Assembly: GCF_000504205.1 (NCBI RefSeq)
Contig: NZ_AZAJ01000001.1
Span: 1-64,000 of the forward strand
Origin: Methanolobus tindarius DSM 2278
Lineage (GTDB): Archaea; Halobacteriota; Methanosarcinia; Methanosarcinales; Methanosarcinaceae
DNA: 64,000 nucleotides
Direction of reading: 5' to 3'
In this document: piece after piece, positions 35,670 through 44,760 of the stretch
How the letters are laid out: each line of letters opens with the position of its first letter
Position numbering within the stretch: the first letter of the stretch is position 1
The notes under the pieces: model-generated
What the model was told of the DNA's origin: nothing
The model's database searches: none
What the model saw: only the letters and a program-made list of their open reading frames with translations
Position numbers and translations under genes: made by a program

Positions 35670-36170
35670 ATGAAGATGAAATTTTTTATGATACTCCTTG
35701 TCATGCTTTCTCTGGTAGTTGCCGGCTGTGTCGATGACACTGAAACCCCAACAGAAGAGAATGCATCCATGAACGATTCGATGACAGATGCAGCAAATGA
35801 TACGGTTGCAGAAAATACTGACAATGTCTCTGTTGAGGAATCAGGTGAAGAAGAAGAAGAAGTCATTTCTGACGAAGAGGACGAAACACTGGAAGTCATT
35901 GAATATGAGGGAGCAAAATCCTATACAGTATATATGAGAAACTTCAACGTGCAGCCACATAACCTTACTATAAATGAAGGTGATTCTGTTATCTGGTTCA
36001 ATGATAATGATCCTGTAAGAACCTTTACACTTGTAAGCGGTGAAGGACTCTGGGAAAATGTAAGTATAGTTAACAGGAGAAATTTCATATACACTTTTAA
36101 TGAGAGTGGTACCTTTACATACAGTGTGAAAACCTGGGACGTAATGAAGGGAACCATTATTGTTAAATAA
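35670..36170 (+). CDS. Lipoprotein with degenerate cupredoxin domain
   Basis: A 166-residue exported protein. A signal peptide ends in the lipobox VAGC (Cys 21), then an acidic Asn/Glu-rich linker, then a cupredoxin-like domain from about residue 88: [24 protein letters not shown], and finally [18 protein letters not shown]. The copper ligands of plastocyanin-type proteins (His in the first loop, and Cys-x-H-x-M in the last) are not present: the first His is replaced in DPVRTFTLV and the Cys by Tyr/Ser. It probably does not carry copper. The gene's end overlaps the extended frame of trm1 but not its preferred start. Confidence 0.8.
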   Translation: MKMKFFMILLVMLSLVVAGCVDDTETPTEENASMNDSMTDAANDTVAENTDNVSVEESGEEEEEVISDEEDETLEVIEYEGAKSYTVYMRNFNVQPHNLTINEGDSVIWFNDNDPVRTFTLVSGEGLWENVSIVNRRNFIYTFNESGTFTYSVKTWDVMKGTIIVK

Positions 36171-36192
36171 GAATGTATCTTCTGGGAACCAA

Positions 36193-37344
36193 ATGAATGT
36201 GAGATCTGTTAAAGAAGGAGATACTGAAGTTCTGGTTCCTGTTCCTGAAGAAGGGGCAAATTTTGCTCCTTCTGCAGCACCTGTTTTTTTTAATCCGGTT
36301 ATGGAAATGAACCGCGATATTTCCATAGCTGCAACATCTGCTTTTCTTAAAAGAATGGAACCTGACCCTGAGAAGACAATAACTTATGTTGATGCACTTT
36401 CAGCGTCAGGAATACGAGGCTTAAGAGTAGCTAATGAAATTGGCATTGAAACTACACTGAATGACTGGAGTGAAGATGCCTATAAGCTAATACAGGAAAA
36501 TATTGAAAATATGGGAATTGGTGACCATACATTTGCAAGTCACAAAAATGCCAATGTTCTATTACATGAAAAACATTTCAATATTGTTGACCTCGATCCT
36601 TTTGGCACACCTGCACCATTCCTTGCATCTGCTGCCCGTTCTGTAGTAAATTTACTGGAAGTCACAGCAACAGATACAGCACCTCTTTGCGGTGCACACC
36701 TGAATTCAGGAATCAGAAAATATGCTGCTATTCCACTTAATAATGAGTATCACAGTGAAATGGGAGTACGCATTCTTCTTGGCAGGGTTGCAAGGGAGCT
36801 TTCACTTCATGATAAAGCCATGGTTCCCCTTCTGTCACATGCTACCAGGCATTATGTAAGAACTTATCTTCATATCAGAAGAGGGGCAAAACAGGCAGAT
36901 AAAATGCTGAAGAAAATGGGATTCATTGCACAATGTGAATGTGGGAACCGTGAGAAAGTTTATGGGCTTGCTGTCCATATCAACGATAAGTGCAGCCTCT
37001 GCGGTAAAGAATATCTTATTTCCGGACCCATGTGGCTTGGAGAATTACATGAACCTGAGTTCTGCGATGAGATCATTGAAGAAATGGAACAGCGAGATCT
37101 GGGAACAAAAGAGATGTCCGTTAAAATGCTGGAATTCTGCAGGGATGAGCTAAGTATTCCTATGTTTTATGACCAGCATCTCCTGTGTAAGAAACTTGGA
37201 GTATCTGCATCAACCATTGACACCCTTATCACTGCACTGAGAGACAATGGATATAAAGCATCAAGAACGCATTTTAGCGGTACTTCATTTAAAACGGATG
37301 CAGAACTACCTGATATAGAAAGAATTATTGTTAATATCCGATAG
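36193..37344 (+). CDS. trm1: tRNA (guanine-N2)-dimethyltransferase Trm1
   Basis: A 383-residue SAM-dependent enzyme that makes N2,N2-dimethylguanosine at position 26 of tRNAs. Evidence: [25 protein letters not shown] (read [14 protein letters not shown]), [18 protein letters not shown] for SAM binding, [13 protein letters not shown] as the catalytic D-x-D-P-F-G motif, and C-x-C/C-x2-C zinc ligands ([14 protein letters not shown]). The open frame begins at 36160 inside the preceding gene; ATG 36193 gives the usual N-terminus. The gene is well conserved in archaea. Confidence 0.93.
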   Translation: MNVRSVKEGDTEVLVPVPEEGANFAPSAAPVFFNPVMEMNRDISIAATSAFLKRMEPDPEKTITYVDALSASGIRGLRVANEIGIETTLNDWSEDAYKLIQENIENMGIGDHTFASHKNANVLLHEKHFNIVDLDPFGTPAPFLASAARSVVNLLEVTATDTAPLCGAHLNSGIRKYAAIPLNNEYHSEMGVRILLGRVARELSLHDKAMVPLLSHATRHYVRTYLHIRRGAKQADKMLKKMGFIAQCECGNREKVYGLAVHINDKCSLCGKEYLISGPMWLGELHEPEFCDEIIEEMEQRDLGTKEMSVKMLEFCRDELSIPMFYDQHLLCKKLGVSASTIDTLITALRDNGYKASRTHFSGTSFKTDAELPDIERIIVNIR

Positions 37345-37453
37345 AAATATATAGTATTTTTATTTTAATGATATATATTAAAATATATAATTCCGGGTAT
37401 TATGATGTTTTTTAAAACAAGGGTTCTAAAAACTAAATTAGAGGGGAAATCGT

Positions 37454-38035
37454 ATGACAAAAGAATATGCTGAACAACTATTTTTACAGGAAAAACCAAC
37501 CCTTGCCCTTCTGGCTATCTGGTCCCTTCAAAAAACCTATGCATCTGTTATAACTAAAGAGATTAATTCCACCTTTGCACACACTACTAAAATACTGGCC
37601 AAAATGGAAGAACATGGCCTTGTACAATTCTCAGTTGAAGGACGTGTAAAATATGTGGAACTTACAGATCATGGTTACAGGGTTGTAGATGCTCTTAAAA
37701 GCCTGATAATGGCAATTGAAGGTGAAACGCCTGAAGAGTCACCGGAAGAGAACAACACTGAAAACGGTGAAGGGAATTCAGAAAATACCGATGAAGCAAG
37801 GAAAACAACCCTTGATCATATAGACAGGCTGCACCAGCAGATTATGACCACTTATAACGATCTTGCAGAGAATGACACTGAGCTTCAGGTTATGAGAATG
37901 AAAATCGGTCCTTTCAGCAGGGATATCCAGTTACTCTTAAATTCAATAGAGGAGAATGAGGAGCTCATTGATGACGAGGGCCTAGATAAGCTTACAGAGA
38001 TGCAAAATATCTTTGACCTTGTGATGAAACAATAA
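37454..38035 (+). CDS. MarR-like winged-helix regulator with coiled-coil C-terminus
   Basis: A 193-residue protein with a winged-helix domain (about residues 15-85: LALLAIWSLQKTYASVITKEINSTFAHTTKILAKMEEHGL, in part, then a wing VEGRVKYVELTDHG). An acidic Asn/Glu linker (about 92-112) leads to a helical region of heptad-like pattern. An AGAGGGGAAA ribosome-binding site stands before the ATG. It is transcribed toward the DUF2110 gene 44 bp away. The regulated genes are unknown. Confidence 0.75.
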   Translation: MTKEYAEQLFLQEKPTLALLAIWSLQKTYASVITKEINSTFAHTTKILAKMEEHGLVQFSVEGRVKYVELTDHGYRVVDALKSLIMAIEGETPEESPEENNTENGEGNSENTDEARKTTLDHIDRLHQQIMTTYNDLAENDTELQVMRMKIGPFSRDIQLLLNSIEENEELIDDEGLDKLTEMQNIFDLVMKQ

Positions 38036-38079
38036 TTAAAAGGACAATTTTAAGGATAATAAGTTTAAGGATAAGAATA

Positions 38080-38763
38080 ATGGTCACCAAACTATTGATC
38101 AAGATTTATGGCAACAGGGAAAGAGCAACACATTCTGCTGAAGTGCTGATTAGTAATGAGTTAAAAGAGCTCGATGCTTCTGCTGAATTCTCTGTTAGTG
38201 ATGATAACTGGTTTACTGTTGATATTGCCGGAGAAGATAATGAATTTGCATCTAATTTTCTTATGCAAAAATTCGGCACACCAGTAACAGAAATAGTCAA
38301 AAATGAAACCTATCACGGATTCATACGACAGATACATGATGATGAAATTGTTGTTGATGTCGGTGTTCTTGTAACCATACCACGGAAGAATCTCAACAAT
38401 CTAGGAAATGGAACAGCTAAACAGATAGCTACCCGTTTTGGTATAATCAGACACCTGCCGGTAAAAGTAGAGATTACTGATGAAAAGGCTAAAATTGGGG
38501 TTTTTACAAGGGAACAGGCAGATCTATGGTGGAGCTGGAAGAAATCCGAACAGGACAGGGTTATTGCAAATTCAGTAACCAGATCAGAACTTAAAGCTGC
38601 CATCAAGAAAACAGGCCATGCAAGAGATATTTATGGCATTGAAAGGCTTGGACTTATGGAACACATGATTACATGCCGGGAAAATACTGACGGACCGGGA
38701 ATTGTTGCTGCTATTGGCAAACTTGTAAAAGGTGAGCTTGGGGTTGTAAGAACCTCAAATTAA
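38080..38763 (+). CDS. DUF2110 family protein
   Basis: A 227-residue archaeal protein resembling DUF2110: VTEIVKNETYHGFIRQIHDDEIVVDVGV (read YHGFIRQ and EIVVDVGV), ATRFGIIRHLPVKVEI and the C-terminal RDIYGIERLGLMEHMITCRENTDGPGIVAAIG (read DIYGIERLGLMEH). A central OB/S1-like strand pattern suggests nucleic-acid binding, but no function is established. It is co-directional with the winged-helix gene and convergent with msvR. Confidence 0.75.
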   Translation: MVTKLLIKIYGNRERATHSAEVLISNELKELDASAEFSVSDDNWFTVDIAGEDNEFASNFLMQKFGTPVTEIVKNETYHGFIRQIHDDEIVVDVGVLVTIPRKNLNNLGNGTAKQIATRFGIIRHLPVKVEITDEKAKIGVFTREQADLWWSWKKSEQDRVIANSVTRSELKAAIKKTGHARDIYGIERLGLMEHMITCRENTDGPGIVAAIGKLVKGELGVVRTSN

Positions 38764-38808
38764 AGATATTTAATATCAATCCGAACAGAAGAATAAATGG
38801 ATTTTGTT

Positions 38809-39549
38809 CTATAATTTTGTCATCTGGAAAAGGCAGGAACCGCAATTGTCGTTGCATTTGCTGAGCATTTGCATTACACATTCCTCGCCCATTTTTGCCC
38901 TGAATACACCTTCAAAAACACCCTGGGCAAACGAACATAATGTTTTTTCTTTAATGGGGATAGAGCGGCAGTCAAAAAAGTTGTGTACGGCAAGTTTAAT
39001 GGGGTCATTTTCAAGGACGGTAAAACTTCCAATTTCATTTTCCTCCCAGAAATCCAGCATTTCCTGAAGAATACTGGCAGGTTCCTGGGAAACAATATTT
39101 TTTGATAGGCTGTTTCCTATATCATTGCCTATCTTACGCATGATTGGGTCACAATTAACACCATGAGCCCTGAAACCATATTGGACAGCGTGGAAAAGGC
39201 ATTTTAAACAACCAAAAGAATGCACATCGGGAGAAGCTATAAGATCCAGCATCTCAGTATAATGCTTCATTCCCGGTTCCTGTGAACATGCCACGTATTG
39301 ACATCTCAGGAAATAAACCTTTTTTCTTTTGTCGTTAGCATCAATAGTTTCCTCAAGGAGATTCTGAGTCTTCAGGTCGTTAAGATGAACGGAGATTGTT
39401 GATTTTGCTTTTCCTGTATGCTGTACAATTTCATCAAATGATTTACAGCCTGTTTTGAGAAAATCGAGTATCTTAATCTTTACAGAACCATTAAGAGCAA
39501 TAACTCCAATATCAGTGGAAAAAATAGCTGTGTTGTCTCCGTTGTTCAT
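38809..39549 (-). CDS. msvR: MsvR-type V4R redox transcription regulator
   Basis: A 246-residue regulator. An ArsR-like winged helix (about residues 20-75: SFDEIVQHTGKAKSTISVHLNDLKTQNLLEE, in parts) is followed by a V4R domain (about 115-240) with cysteines in CLKCLF, NCDP, FFDCRS and the C-terminal CVMQMLSKCNDNCGSC. MsvR is a methanogen-specific protein; in Methanothermobacter and Methanosarcina it senses oxidation through V4R cysteines and represses its own and oxidative-stress genes. The palindrome TTCG-N8-CGAA directly upstream of its TATA box fits the known MsvR box spacing, which supports both identity and autoregulation. Convergent with DUF2110. Confidence 0.8.
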   Translation of the reverse strand: MNNGDNTAIFSTDIGVIALNGSVKIKILDFLKTGCKSFDEIVQHTGKAKSTISVHLNDLKTQNLLEETIDANDKRKKVYFLRCQYVACSQEPGMKHYTEMLDLIASPDVHSFGCLKCLFHAVQYGFRAHGVNCDPIMRKIGNDIGNSLSKNIVSQEPASILQEMLDFWEENEIGSFTVLENDPIKLAVHNFFDCRSIPIKEKTLCSFAQGVFEGVFRAKMGEECVMQMLSKCNDNCGSCLFQMTKL

Positions 39550-39583
39550 GTATTTATGAATAAAACGACAACGTATTTAAATG

Positions 39584-39599
39584 TTCGCTATTCAACGAA
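39584..39599. promoter_or_regulatory. MsvR-box-like operator upstream of msvR
   Basis: TTCGCTATTCAACGAA consists of TTCG and CGAA separated by 8 nt, the same outer half-sites and spacing as the reported MsvR box (TTCGTA-N4-TACGAA). On the minus strand a TATA-like TTTAAATA (39573-39580) lies next to it, so bound protein would interfere with TBP/TFB. taw2 begins 85 bp away on the other strand and may be affected too. Confidence 0.6.
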
Positions 39600-39683
39600 T
39601 GAGTTTATCAATATATAAAGACATGATTACAATCACATATGCAGCTTTATATATTATTTTGAGAAAATATACCCCCCGCTCCA

Positions 39684-40703
39684 ATGACTATGAACAAAAG
39701 TATCCGTGTACCGCTAAAAAATGCGGAAAAAATAAGAATTGAACTGGCAGAATCAGGAAGACTGGATCCGCACCGCAAGATAAAGCTTATTGGCACAAAC
39801 CAGCGTTTTCTCGAAATACCGGTTACTGAAGACATTGAAGGTTTTGAGACTTTCATACAGGAAGATGCGGAGTTTTACAATAAATGGCAGTCACTTGAAG
39901 AACTGCTGAAAACTGAGATATCCGCAGATGAACTTAAGAAATTGCCTTCGGGATGGCAGATTGTCGGAGAAATTATAGTTGTCACTATTGACTTTTCAAT
40001 CGACTACCTTAAAATGCAGATAGCTGAAGCATTGCTACAGATGTACCCTTCATGCAATACAGTTGTACGCGACCTTGGAATAAGTGGCCAGTTCAGGTTG
40101 CCCAAAAGAGAAGTCCTTATTGGAAATAACACTGAAACTATTAACAAAGAACATGGCTGTCTTTTCAAGCTTGATGTTACAAAAGTGATGTTCTCCAAAG
40201 GAAATCTTCATGAAAAGAAGCTCATGAGTAATATTGGAAATGATGAGACAATAGTTGACATGTTTGCAGGAATCGGATATTTTACCATTCCTATGGCAGT
40301 TCATGCAAAACCCAAAAAGATCATTGCAATTGAGATAAACCCGCAGTCTTACGGATACCTTAAAGAGAACATATCCCTGAATAAAGTAGAGGACATTGTT
40401 GAAGCTCGAAACGGAGACTGTGCGGAACTGACACCAAAAGGAGTTGCTCACAGAGTCCTCATGGGATATGTGAACACAACACACCATTATCTTGACGCGG
40501 GTATTGCCGCGCTGAAACCTGAAGGCGGCATAATCCATTATCACGAAACAACGCCAGAAAGTATGGTGTTTTCAAGACCTGTTGAGAGGATAGAAAATGC
40601 TGCACAAAAAGCTGGAAAGACGGTTGAAATACTGGACTGCCGTAAAATCAAAAAATATTCCCCGGGCGTCTGGCATGTTGTTGTAGACGCCAGGATTTCT
40701 TAA
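39684..40703 (+). CDS. taw2: tRNA-Phe wyosine aminocarboxypropyltransferase Taw2 (Trm5-like)
   Basis: A 339-residue Trm5-fold enzyme. The SAM-binding segment is IVDMFAGIGYFTIPMA (about 190-205), followed by IAIEINPQSYGYLKENI. At the place where Trm5 m1G methyltransferases have the NLP motif this protein reads VLMGYVNTTHHY, and GGIIHYHETT follows; these are features of TYW2/Taw2, which transfers the aminocarboxypropyl group of SAM to 4-demethylwyosine at G37 of tRNA-Phe. Substrate assignment depends on those motifs, so a Trm5-like alternative is not excluded. ATG 39684 and ATG 39690 are both possible starts. Confidence 0.85.
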   Translation: MTMNKSIRVPLKNAEKIRIELAESGRLDPHRKIKLIGTNQRFLEIPVTEDIEGFETFIQEDAEFYNKWQSLEELLKTEISADELKKLPSGWQIVGEIIVVTIDFSIDYLKMQIAEALLQMYPSCNTVVRDLGISGQFRLPKREVLIGNNTETINKEHGCLFKLDVTKVMFSKGNLHEKKLMSNIGNDETIVDMFAGIGYFTIPMAVHAKPKKIIAIEINPQSYGYLKENISLNKVEDIVEARNGDCAELTPKGVAHRVLMGYVNTTHHYLDAGIAALKPEGGIIHYHETTPESMVFSRPVERIENAAQKAGKTVEILDCRKIKKYSPGVWHVVVDARIS

Positions 40704-40734
40704 AAATAAAATAAGAAGAATTAGGTATTTAAGT

Positions 40735-41208
40735 TTACAGTTTTTTGATCTCGTTTGTCATATCTGCATCAATTATGTAATCAAAGTCAATGTGACCTGG
40801 CCAGTTGCAGTTTATTAGCATTGACTGGAAGCAGACACCGATAATAAGTTTCTTGTCAGCATCTTTGGTTAGTTCATCAACAAGTTCTTTCATCTTTTCA
40901 GGCTCAACGCCTATCTTTGGCATTGCAAGACCGCCAAGAATGACTACAGTATCAGCAGAAGGATCTGCCTTTTCATCAAGCTGCATTCCGTATGATGAGA
41001 ATACCATTGAACGTGCTTCATCTGCACGCAGATCCGGAAGGAAAATAGTCTCTTTATCGCTGCCTCGTAAAACAAATGCCATAAGCTCGGCAAATGGTGT
41101 ACAGAAACCAACGGTTCCTATAAAAGTAATCTTTTTAGAATCACTAACAAGTTTCCTGAATTCTGTAAGCTGACCACCGATACCTTTTGAAGTACTTATG
41201 ATTTCCAT
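40735..41208 (-). CDS. DUF2124 family protein
   Basis: A 157-residue protein of the methanogen-typical DUF2124 family: KITFIGTVGFCTPFAELMAFVLR, VVILGGLAMPKIGVEPEKM and LIIGVCFQSMLINCNWPGHIDFDYIIDADMT (each read in part). The flavodoxin-like alternation of strands and helices and conserved cysteines are visible. ATG 41208 follows a GGAGAT ribosome-binding site; the longer frame with TTG 41220 is less likely. It is 72 bp downstream of mch on the same strand. Function unknown. Confidence 0.8.
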   Translation of the reverse strand: MEIISTSKGIGGQLTEFRKLVSDSKKITFIGTVGFCTPFAELMAFVLRGSDKETIFLPDLRADEARSMVFSSYGMQLDEKADPSADTVVILGGLAMPKIGVEPEKMKELVDELTKDADKKLIIGVCFQSMLINCNWPGHIDFDYIIDADMTNEIKKL

Positions 41209-41280
41209 TACTATCTCCAAAAGAAAAAAAGTAATACAACCTTTAAGGTTGTATCGGTATTATTTGAGTATGTTAAAGGC

Positions 41281-42243
41281 TTAAATCTCTTTTATGCCGA
41301 AGGATTCCAGCAGAATGCCAGGGTTGATCCTTCCGCTTGTAAAGGACTTCTTGCTCTTGACATCATTAACTGTAATCTTTGCTGGTGCAAACATTCCTGC
41401 GTCAACCTTGAAGAAGTCAAACTCTGCTTCCTTAAAAGTTGTGTAGAATGGCTTACCGAAGTCCCTTGATGTTGTGGATGGTGCCTTCTTTACAAGCTCT
41501 TCCAGTTTCTCAACATCTCCATACTCAACGGTGTAGTATGTCTCACCACAGTAGATGATACAGTCGTTGGTTGAACCCATGCACTTTGTATCGTCACCGA
41601 CAACAGGTGCAATTGGAGCAACACCGAAACCGCTCTTGATTGTGTTGATGTCGTATCCGATGGATTCGAGCTTGTGGATACCTGTCTCAACAATACGTGC
41701 TGAGATCTGTACGCATCCTGCAATTGATGCTGTTGGTGCAACAGCGATATAGACGTTCTCAGGGTCGACACTGCAGTGTTTTGCAATGTACTCAACAACC
41801 TCTTCGTTTGGTATTTCACTTGATTCCATTACAAGGACTGCAAATTCGGAGTCATCCTTGTAGCCAATTTCTTCGTACAGTTCTTTTGGTTTAAGTCCAA
41901 GAGCCCTTGCAGGACCTGAACCCATACCGAAATATTTACCGACTGCAATTCTCCAGCCTGCGTATTGGGATGCCATACATGCGATGGTTGGGTGATCTGT
42001 TGCTACCTGAATAGCTGGTACCGGAAGACCGTCCAGGTCGAACTTGGTGTAGCTGATGTCTGCAAGATCTGCAAGACAGAGACGGGAAAGATACATACCT
42101 GCATCATATCCACCTTCTACATTCACACCACAGTCAATGACAGTAGCGCCGTTATCAAGCTCTATGGACTTGACTTTCAGTTCCTCTTCCCAGTCAAGCA
42201 TCTCATCAATTATAGCTAATCCCTTTTCGTTGACACTTATCAC
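41281..42243 (-). CDS. mch: N5,N10-methenyltetrahydromethanopterin cyclohydrolase
   Basis: A 320-residue enzyme that reversibly hydrolyses methenyl-H4MPT to formyl-H4MPT in the C1 branch of methanogenesis. Conserved segments include [31 protein letters not shown] (in part), [56 protein letters not shown] (in part), DCIIYCGET and [14 protein letters not shown]. The frame is open from GTG 42252, but GTG 42243 gives the family N-terminus (MISVNEKG) and is preceded by GAGTGAT as a ribosome-binding site. It is a core methanogenesis gene and identifies the host as a methanogen. Confidence 0.97.
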   Translation of the reverse strand: MISVNEKGLAIIDEMLDWEEELKVKSIELDNGATVIDCGVNVEGGYDAGMYLSRLCLADLADISYTKFDLDGLPVPAIQVATDHPTIACMASQYAGWRIAVGKYFGMGSGPARALGLKPKELYEEIGYKDDSEFAVLVMESSEIPNEEVVEYIAKHCSVDPENVYIAVAPTASIAGCVQISARIVETGIHKLESIGYDINTIKSGFGVAPIAPVVGDDTKCMGSTNDCIIYCGETYYTVEYGDVEKLEELVKKAPSTTSRDFGKPFYTTFKEAEFDFFKVDAGMFAPAKITVNDVKSKKSFTSGRINPGILLESFGIKEI

Positions 42244-42532
42244 GTTTATCACTCTTAACCTGTTAATCGAGTGACATTAGGCACTGGAGCATATATACCT
42301 ACCGTCTTTTCAGGCAATAAATATACTCAATTAGCCACCTATGGTATCACTCACTGCTCGCTAATATGAAAATATATGATATGAAAGTTGTGATTACAAT
42401 TTCCTTAAATGACAATATAAAAAAATAATATTATTTAATCCACTATTTGAATAAAATCTAATCAACAACTATTCAATAGTAGACTTAATTTATAAGAATA
42501 AACTTCAGAAGATATTGTTTGAGAGAAACACA

Positions 42533-43060
42533 TCAATTGACTTGATAGATCCGCATGTAAAAACCACTGTCTGCAACTATTTTTATTCTATTACCAACAG
42601 GATTATAATTTACAATATAATTTCCACAATAGTTATCAGGTCCATCTATGAACTCCATTTCATTCCATTGGCCATCGAAGTAATCGTAAATATGATAGTT
42701 TATGTCTCCAAGAGTACACGAAGGACAAGTTTGACATTCATCCCCATGAGCCCTTAATTCAAGTTCAACTTCGGGAGTAACATCATATATTTTCCAACCA
42801 CCACAACTACCATAGAAGAACCAGTTGGCATAGCCTTCACCAGTTGATGGAAGTTCATTTCTTGCAGAATCAAAGCAATAATCTACTGGAGCTTCAGATG
42901 GATATATTTCTATCTCAGTTTCAGAAATATTAATGTCTTCAGTCCCAAAAGTATTGAAAAATATGAGTAGGGCAAACAATGTGGCACCTATCAAAATCAA
43001 ATTATACATGCGGTTTTTCTTGATTCCTGAACCAGGACTTATAGGGATATTCGGTTCCAT
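42533..43060 (-). CDS. Membrane-anchored extracytoplasmic protein of unknown function
   Basis: A 175-residue protein with a basic N-terminus, one transmembrane helix (about residues 18-38, LILIGATLFALLIFF) and an external domain with eight or so cysteines arranged in pairs (VDYCFDSAR, GSCGGW, ECQTCPSCTL, DNYCGN). The frame is open from 43162 but ATG 43060 follows a perfect GGAGG ribosome-binding site 5 nt before it. I do not recognise a family. The Cys pairs suggest disulphides or metal binding outside the cell. It is monocistronic downstream of the histidine kinase gene. Confidence 0.7.
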   Translation of the reverse strand: MEPNIPISPGSGIKKNRMYNLILIGATLFALLIFFNTFGTEDINISETEIEIYPSEAPVDYCFDSARNELPSTGEGYANWFFYGSCGGWKIYDVTPEVELELRAHGDECQTCPSCTLGDINYHIYDYFDGQWNEMEFIDGPDNYCGNYIVNYNPVGNRIKIVADSGFYMRIYQVN

Positions 43061-43175
43061 CTTACCTCCAAAAATGTAAACAGCATAATAATCACAGAAG
43101 ATTTTATAAATGTTTCTAATTTGTTCACATTTGGTTAAAAAGAAAATAATGAGACGGAACATGCAATCCGAATTA

Positions 43176-44651
43176 TCACAAGTCTTTCTTAAGCGTCAGC
43201 CAGAAAACACTACCCTTGCCTTCAGGATTGTCATCCACATCGATGACCTCTTTATGAAGATCCATAATTCTCTTAACAATTGCAAGACCTATACCAGTTC
43301 CACGGATATTTTCCTTATGGAGCCTCTTGAAGCGTTCAAAAACAGTTGCCTTGCTTTCGTTTGGTATTCCGTCACCCTGATCAATGAAACTTAGCTTCCA
43401 CTTGTCCCCGATATCCATGACATCAATTGTAATAGTGCTGCCTTCAGGACTGTATTTTATGGAATTGGACACAAGGTTTACAAAAACTCTTTCCATCATA
43501 GGATTTGCAAGGGCAAAACAGGATTCATCCATGTTGACACAAATTTCCATATTCTTTTCCATGGCCTGATGTTTAAATCCATTAACTGTGTCATTTATCA
43601 TTGAATTCAAATCAATGCGCACAAAACTGATATCATCAACTGATTCCAGTTTAGCAAGATGAGCCGCATCCTCGATCATAGAAATCAGTTTTTCAGTTGC
43701 AGTGCTGACATTGTTCAGCAGGTTCTTCTTGCTTTCATCAGTTTCAATTTCAAAAAGTAATTCTACAAATGACTTAATAAGACCTGCGGGATTAAGCAGA
43801 TCATGCCTCATGACATCGGTAAAAAGGTCTTTGAGATCATTAGATCTCTCAAGCTGGTAAGCATATTCCTTTAGCTGCTTTTCAGCTTCTCTCATCTCAG
43901 TGATGTCCTCACCTGATATCAGAATACCCACATTATTGCCTGAATTGTCCTTCAAAGGTGAATCGTAGCATCTAAACAGACGTTCTTCACCCGTATTTAC
44001 AATAATGGGAAACTCACTATATTCATAGGGTTTAATACTGCCAGAAACAAGACCATCGTAATGAGCTCTTATATCGCTTACCCAGTCATGAGGGATAAAC
44101 GACTCTATCCAATCCCTGCCAATTATTTTGTCAGGACTGTAACCCAGAAAATCAGATCCTTTCTTATTTATTGTAGTAACCTTGAAATCAAGATCAAGAA
44201 CAGCTACCAGAATACCAACGTAATCAAGGTAATAATACGCTTTGTTCTTCTCAACCAGAAGGTTGTCATGCTGCTCTTTTATTCTTAGAAGAGAGTCAAT
44301 TTTCTTCTCAAGCTCAAATTTACCAACTGGTTTTTTCAGAAAATCATCTGCACCAGCCTCGATTCCTCTCTGGTGATCTGCTTTGTCGGTTAAAGCTGTG
44401 ACCATTATAATAGGTATAAAATCCATTTTGAACTCATTGCGAATCACCCTGCAGACATCATATCCATCCATCTCTGGCATCATTACGTCCAGTAATATCA
44501 GATCAGGACATTCATCTTTGACTTTTGCAAGAGCATCTTTTCCATTATAGGAAGTTACAATATCATAGTCATCCCCAAGATATACAGACAATAATTCCAC
44601 ATTCAGAGGTTCATCATCAACAATAAGGATCTTATCTTTTGAGGCTGTCAT
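43176..44651 (-). CDS. Hybrid receiver-PAS-histidine kinase
   Basis: A 491-residue cytoplasmic sensor. Receiver domain at residues 1-125 (ILIVDDEPLN, phosphoacceptor D55 in LILLDVMMP, VTAL, KKPVGKFEL), a PAS domain at about 140-255 (NKKGSDFLGYSPDKIIGRDW in part, ending NVGILISGEDITE), a dimerisation/phosphoacceptor helix with H283 in DVMRHDLLNPAGL, and HATPase_c (NLVSNSIKYSPEGS for N box, DQGDGIP for G1, GTGIGLAIVKRI for G2). No membrane segment. No separate response regulator is adjacent. The receiver-first order is common in Methanosarcinaceae. Confidence 0.93.
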   Translation of the reverse strand: MTASKDKILIVDDEPLNVELLSVYLGDDYDIVTSYNGKDALAKVKDECPDLILLDVMMPEMDGYDVCRVIRNEFKMDFIPIIMVTALTDKADHQRGIEAGADDFLKKPVGKFELEKKIDSLLRIKEQHDNLLVEKNKAYYYLDYVGILVAVLDLDFKVTTINKKGSDFLGYSPDKIIGRDWIESFIPHDWVSDIRAHYDGLVSGSIKPYEYSEFPIIVNTGEERLFRCYDSPLKDNSGNNVGILISGEDITEMREAEKQLKEYAYQLERSNDLKDLFTDVMRHDLLNPAGLIKSFVELLFEIETDESKKNLLNNVSTATEKLISMIEDAAHLAKLESVDDISFVRIDLNSMINDTVNGFKHQAMEKNMEICVNMDESCFALANPMMERVFVNLVSNSIKYSPEGSTITIDVMDIGDKWKLSFIDQGDGIPNESKATVFERFKRLHKENIRGTGIGLAIVKRIMDLHKEVIDVDDNPEGKGSVFWLTLKKDL

Positions 44652-44760
44652 CTAACATTCAATATAATTCTACATTTATATAAAGGTGTCTAATAATTTC
44701 AATGCCACAACAGTATGATCACTAAAAATGAAATTGCACAGATAACACAACTATGCATAA

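Noticed and set aside
36160..36192. Extended start of trm1
   Set aside because: It overlaps the end of the lipoprotein gene; the ATG at 36193 matches the family N-terminus.
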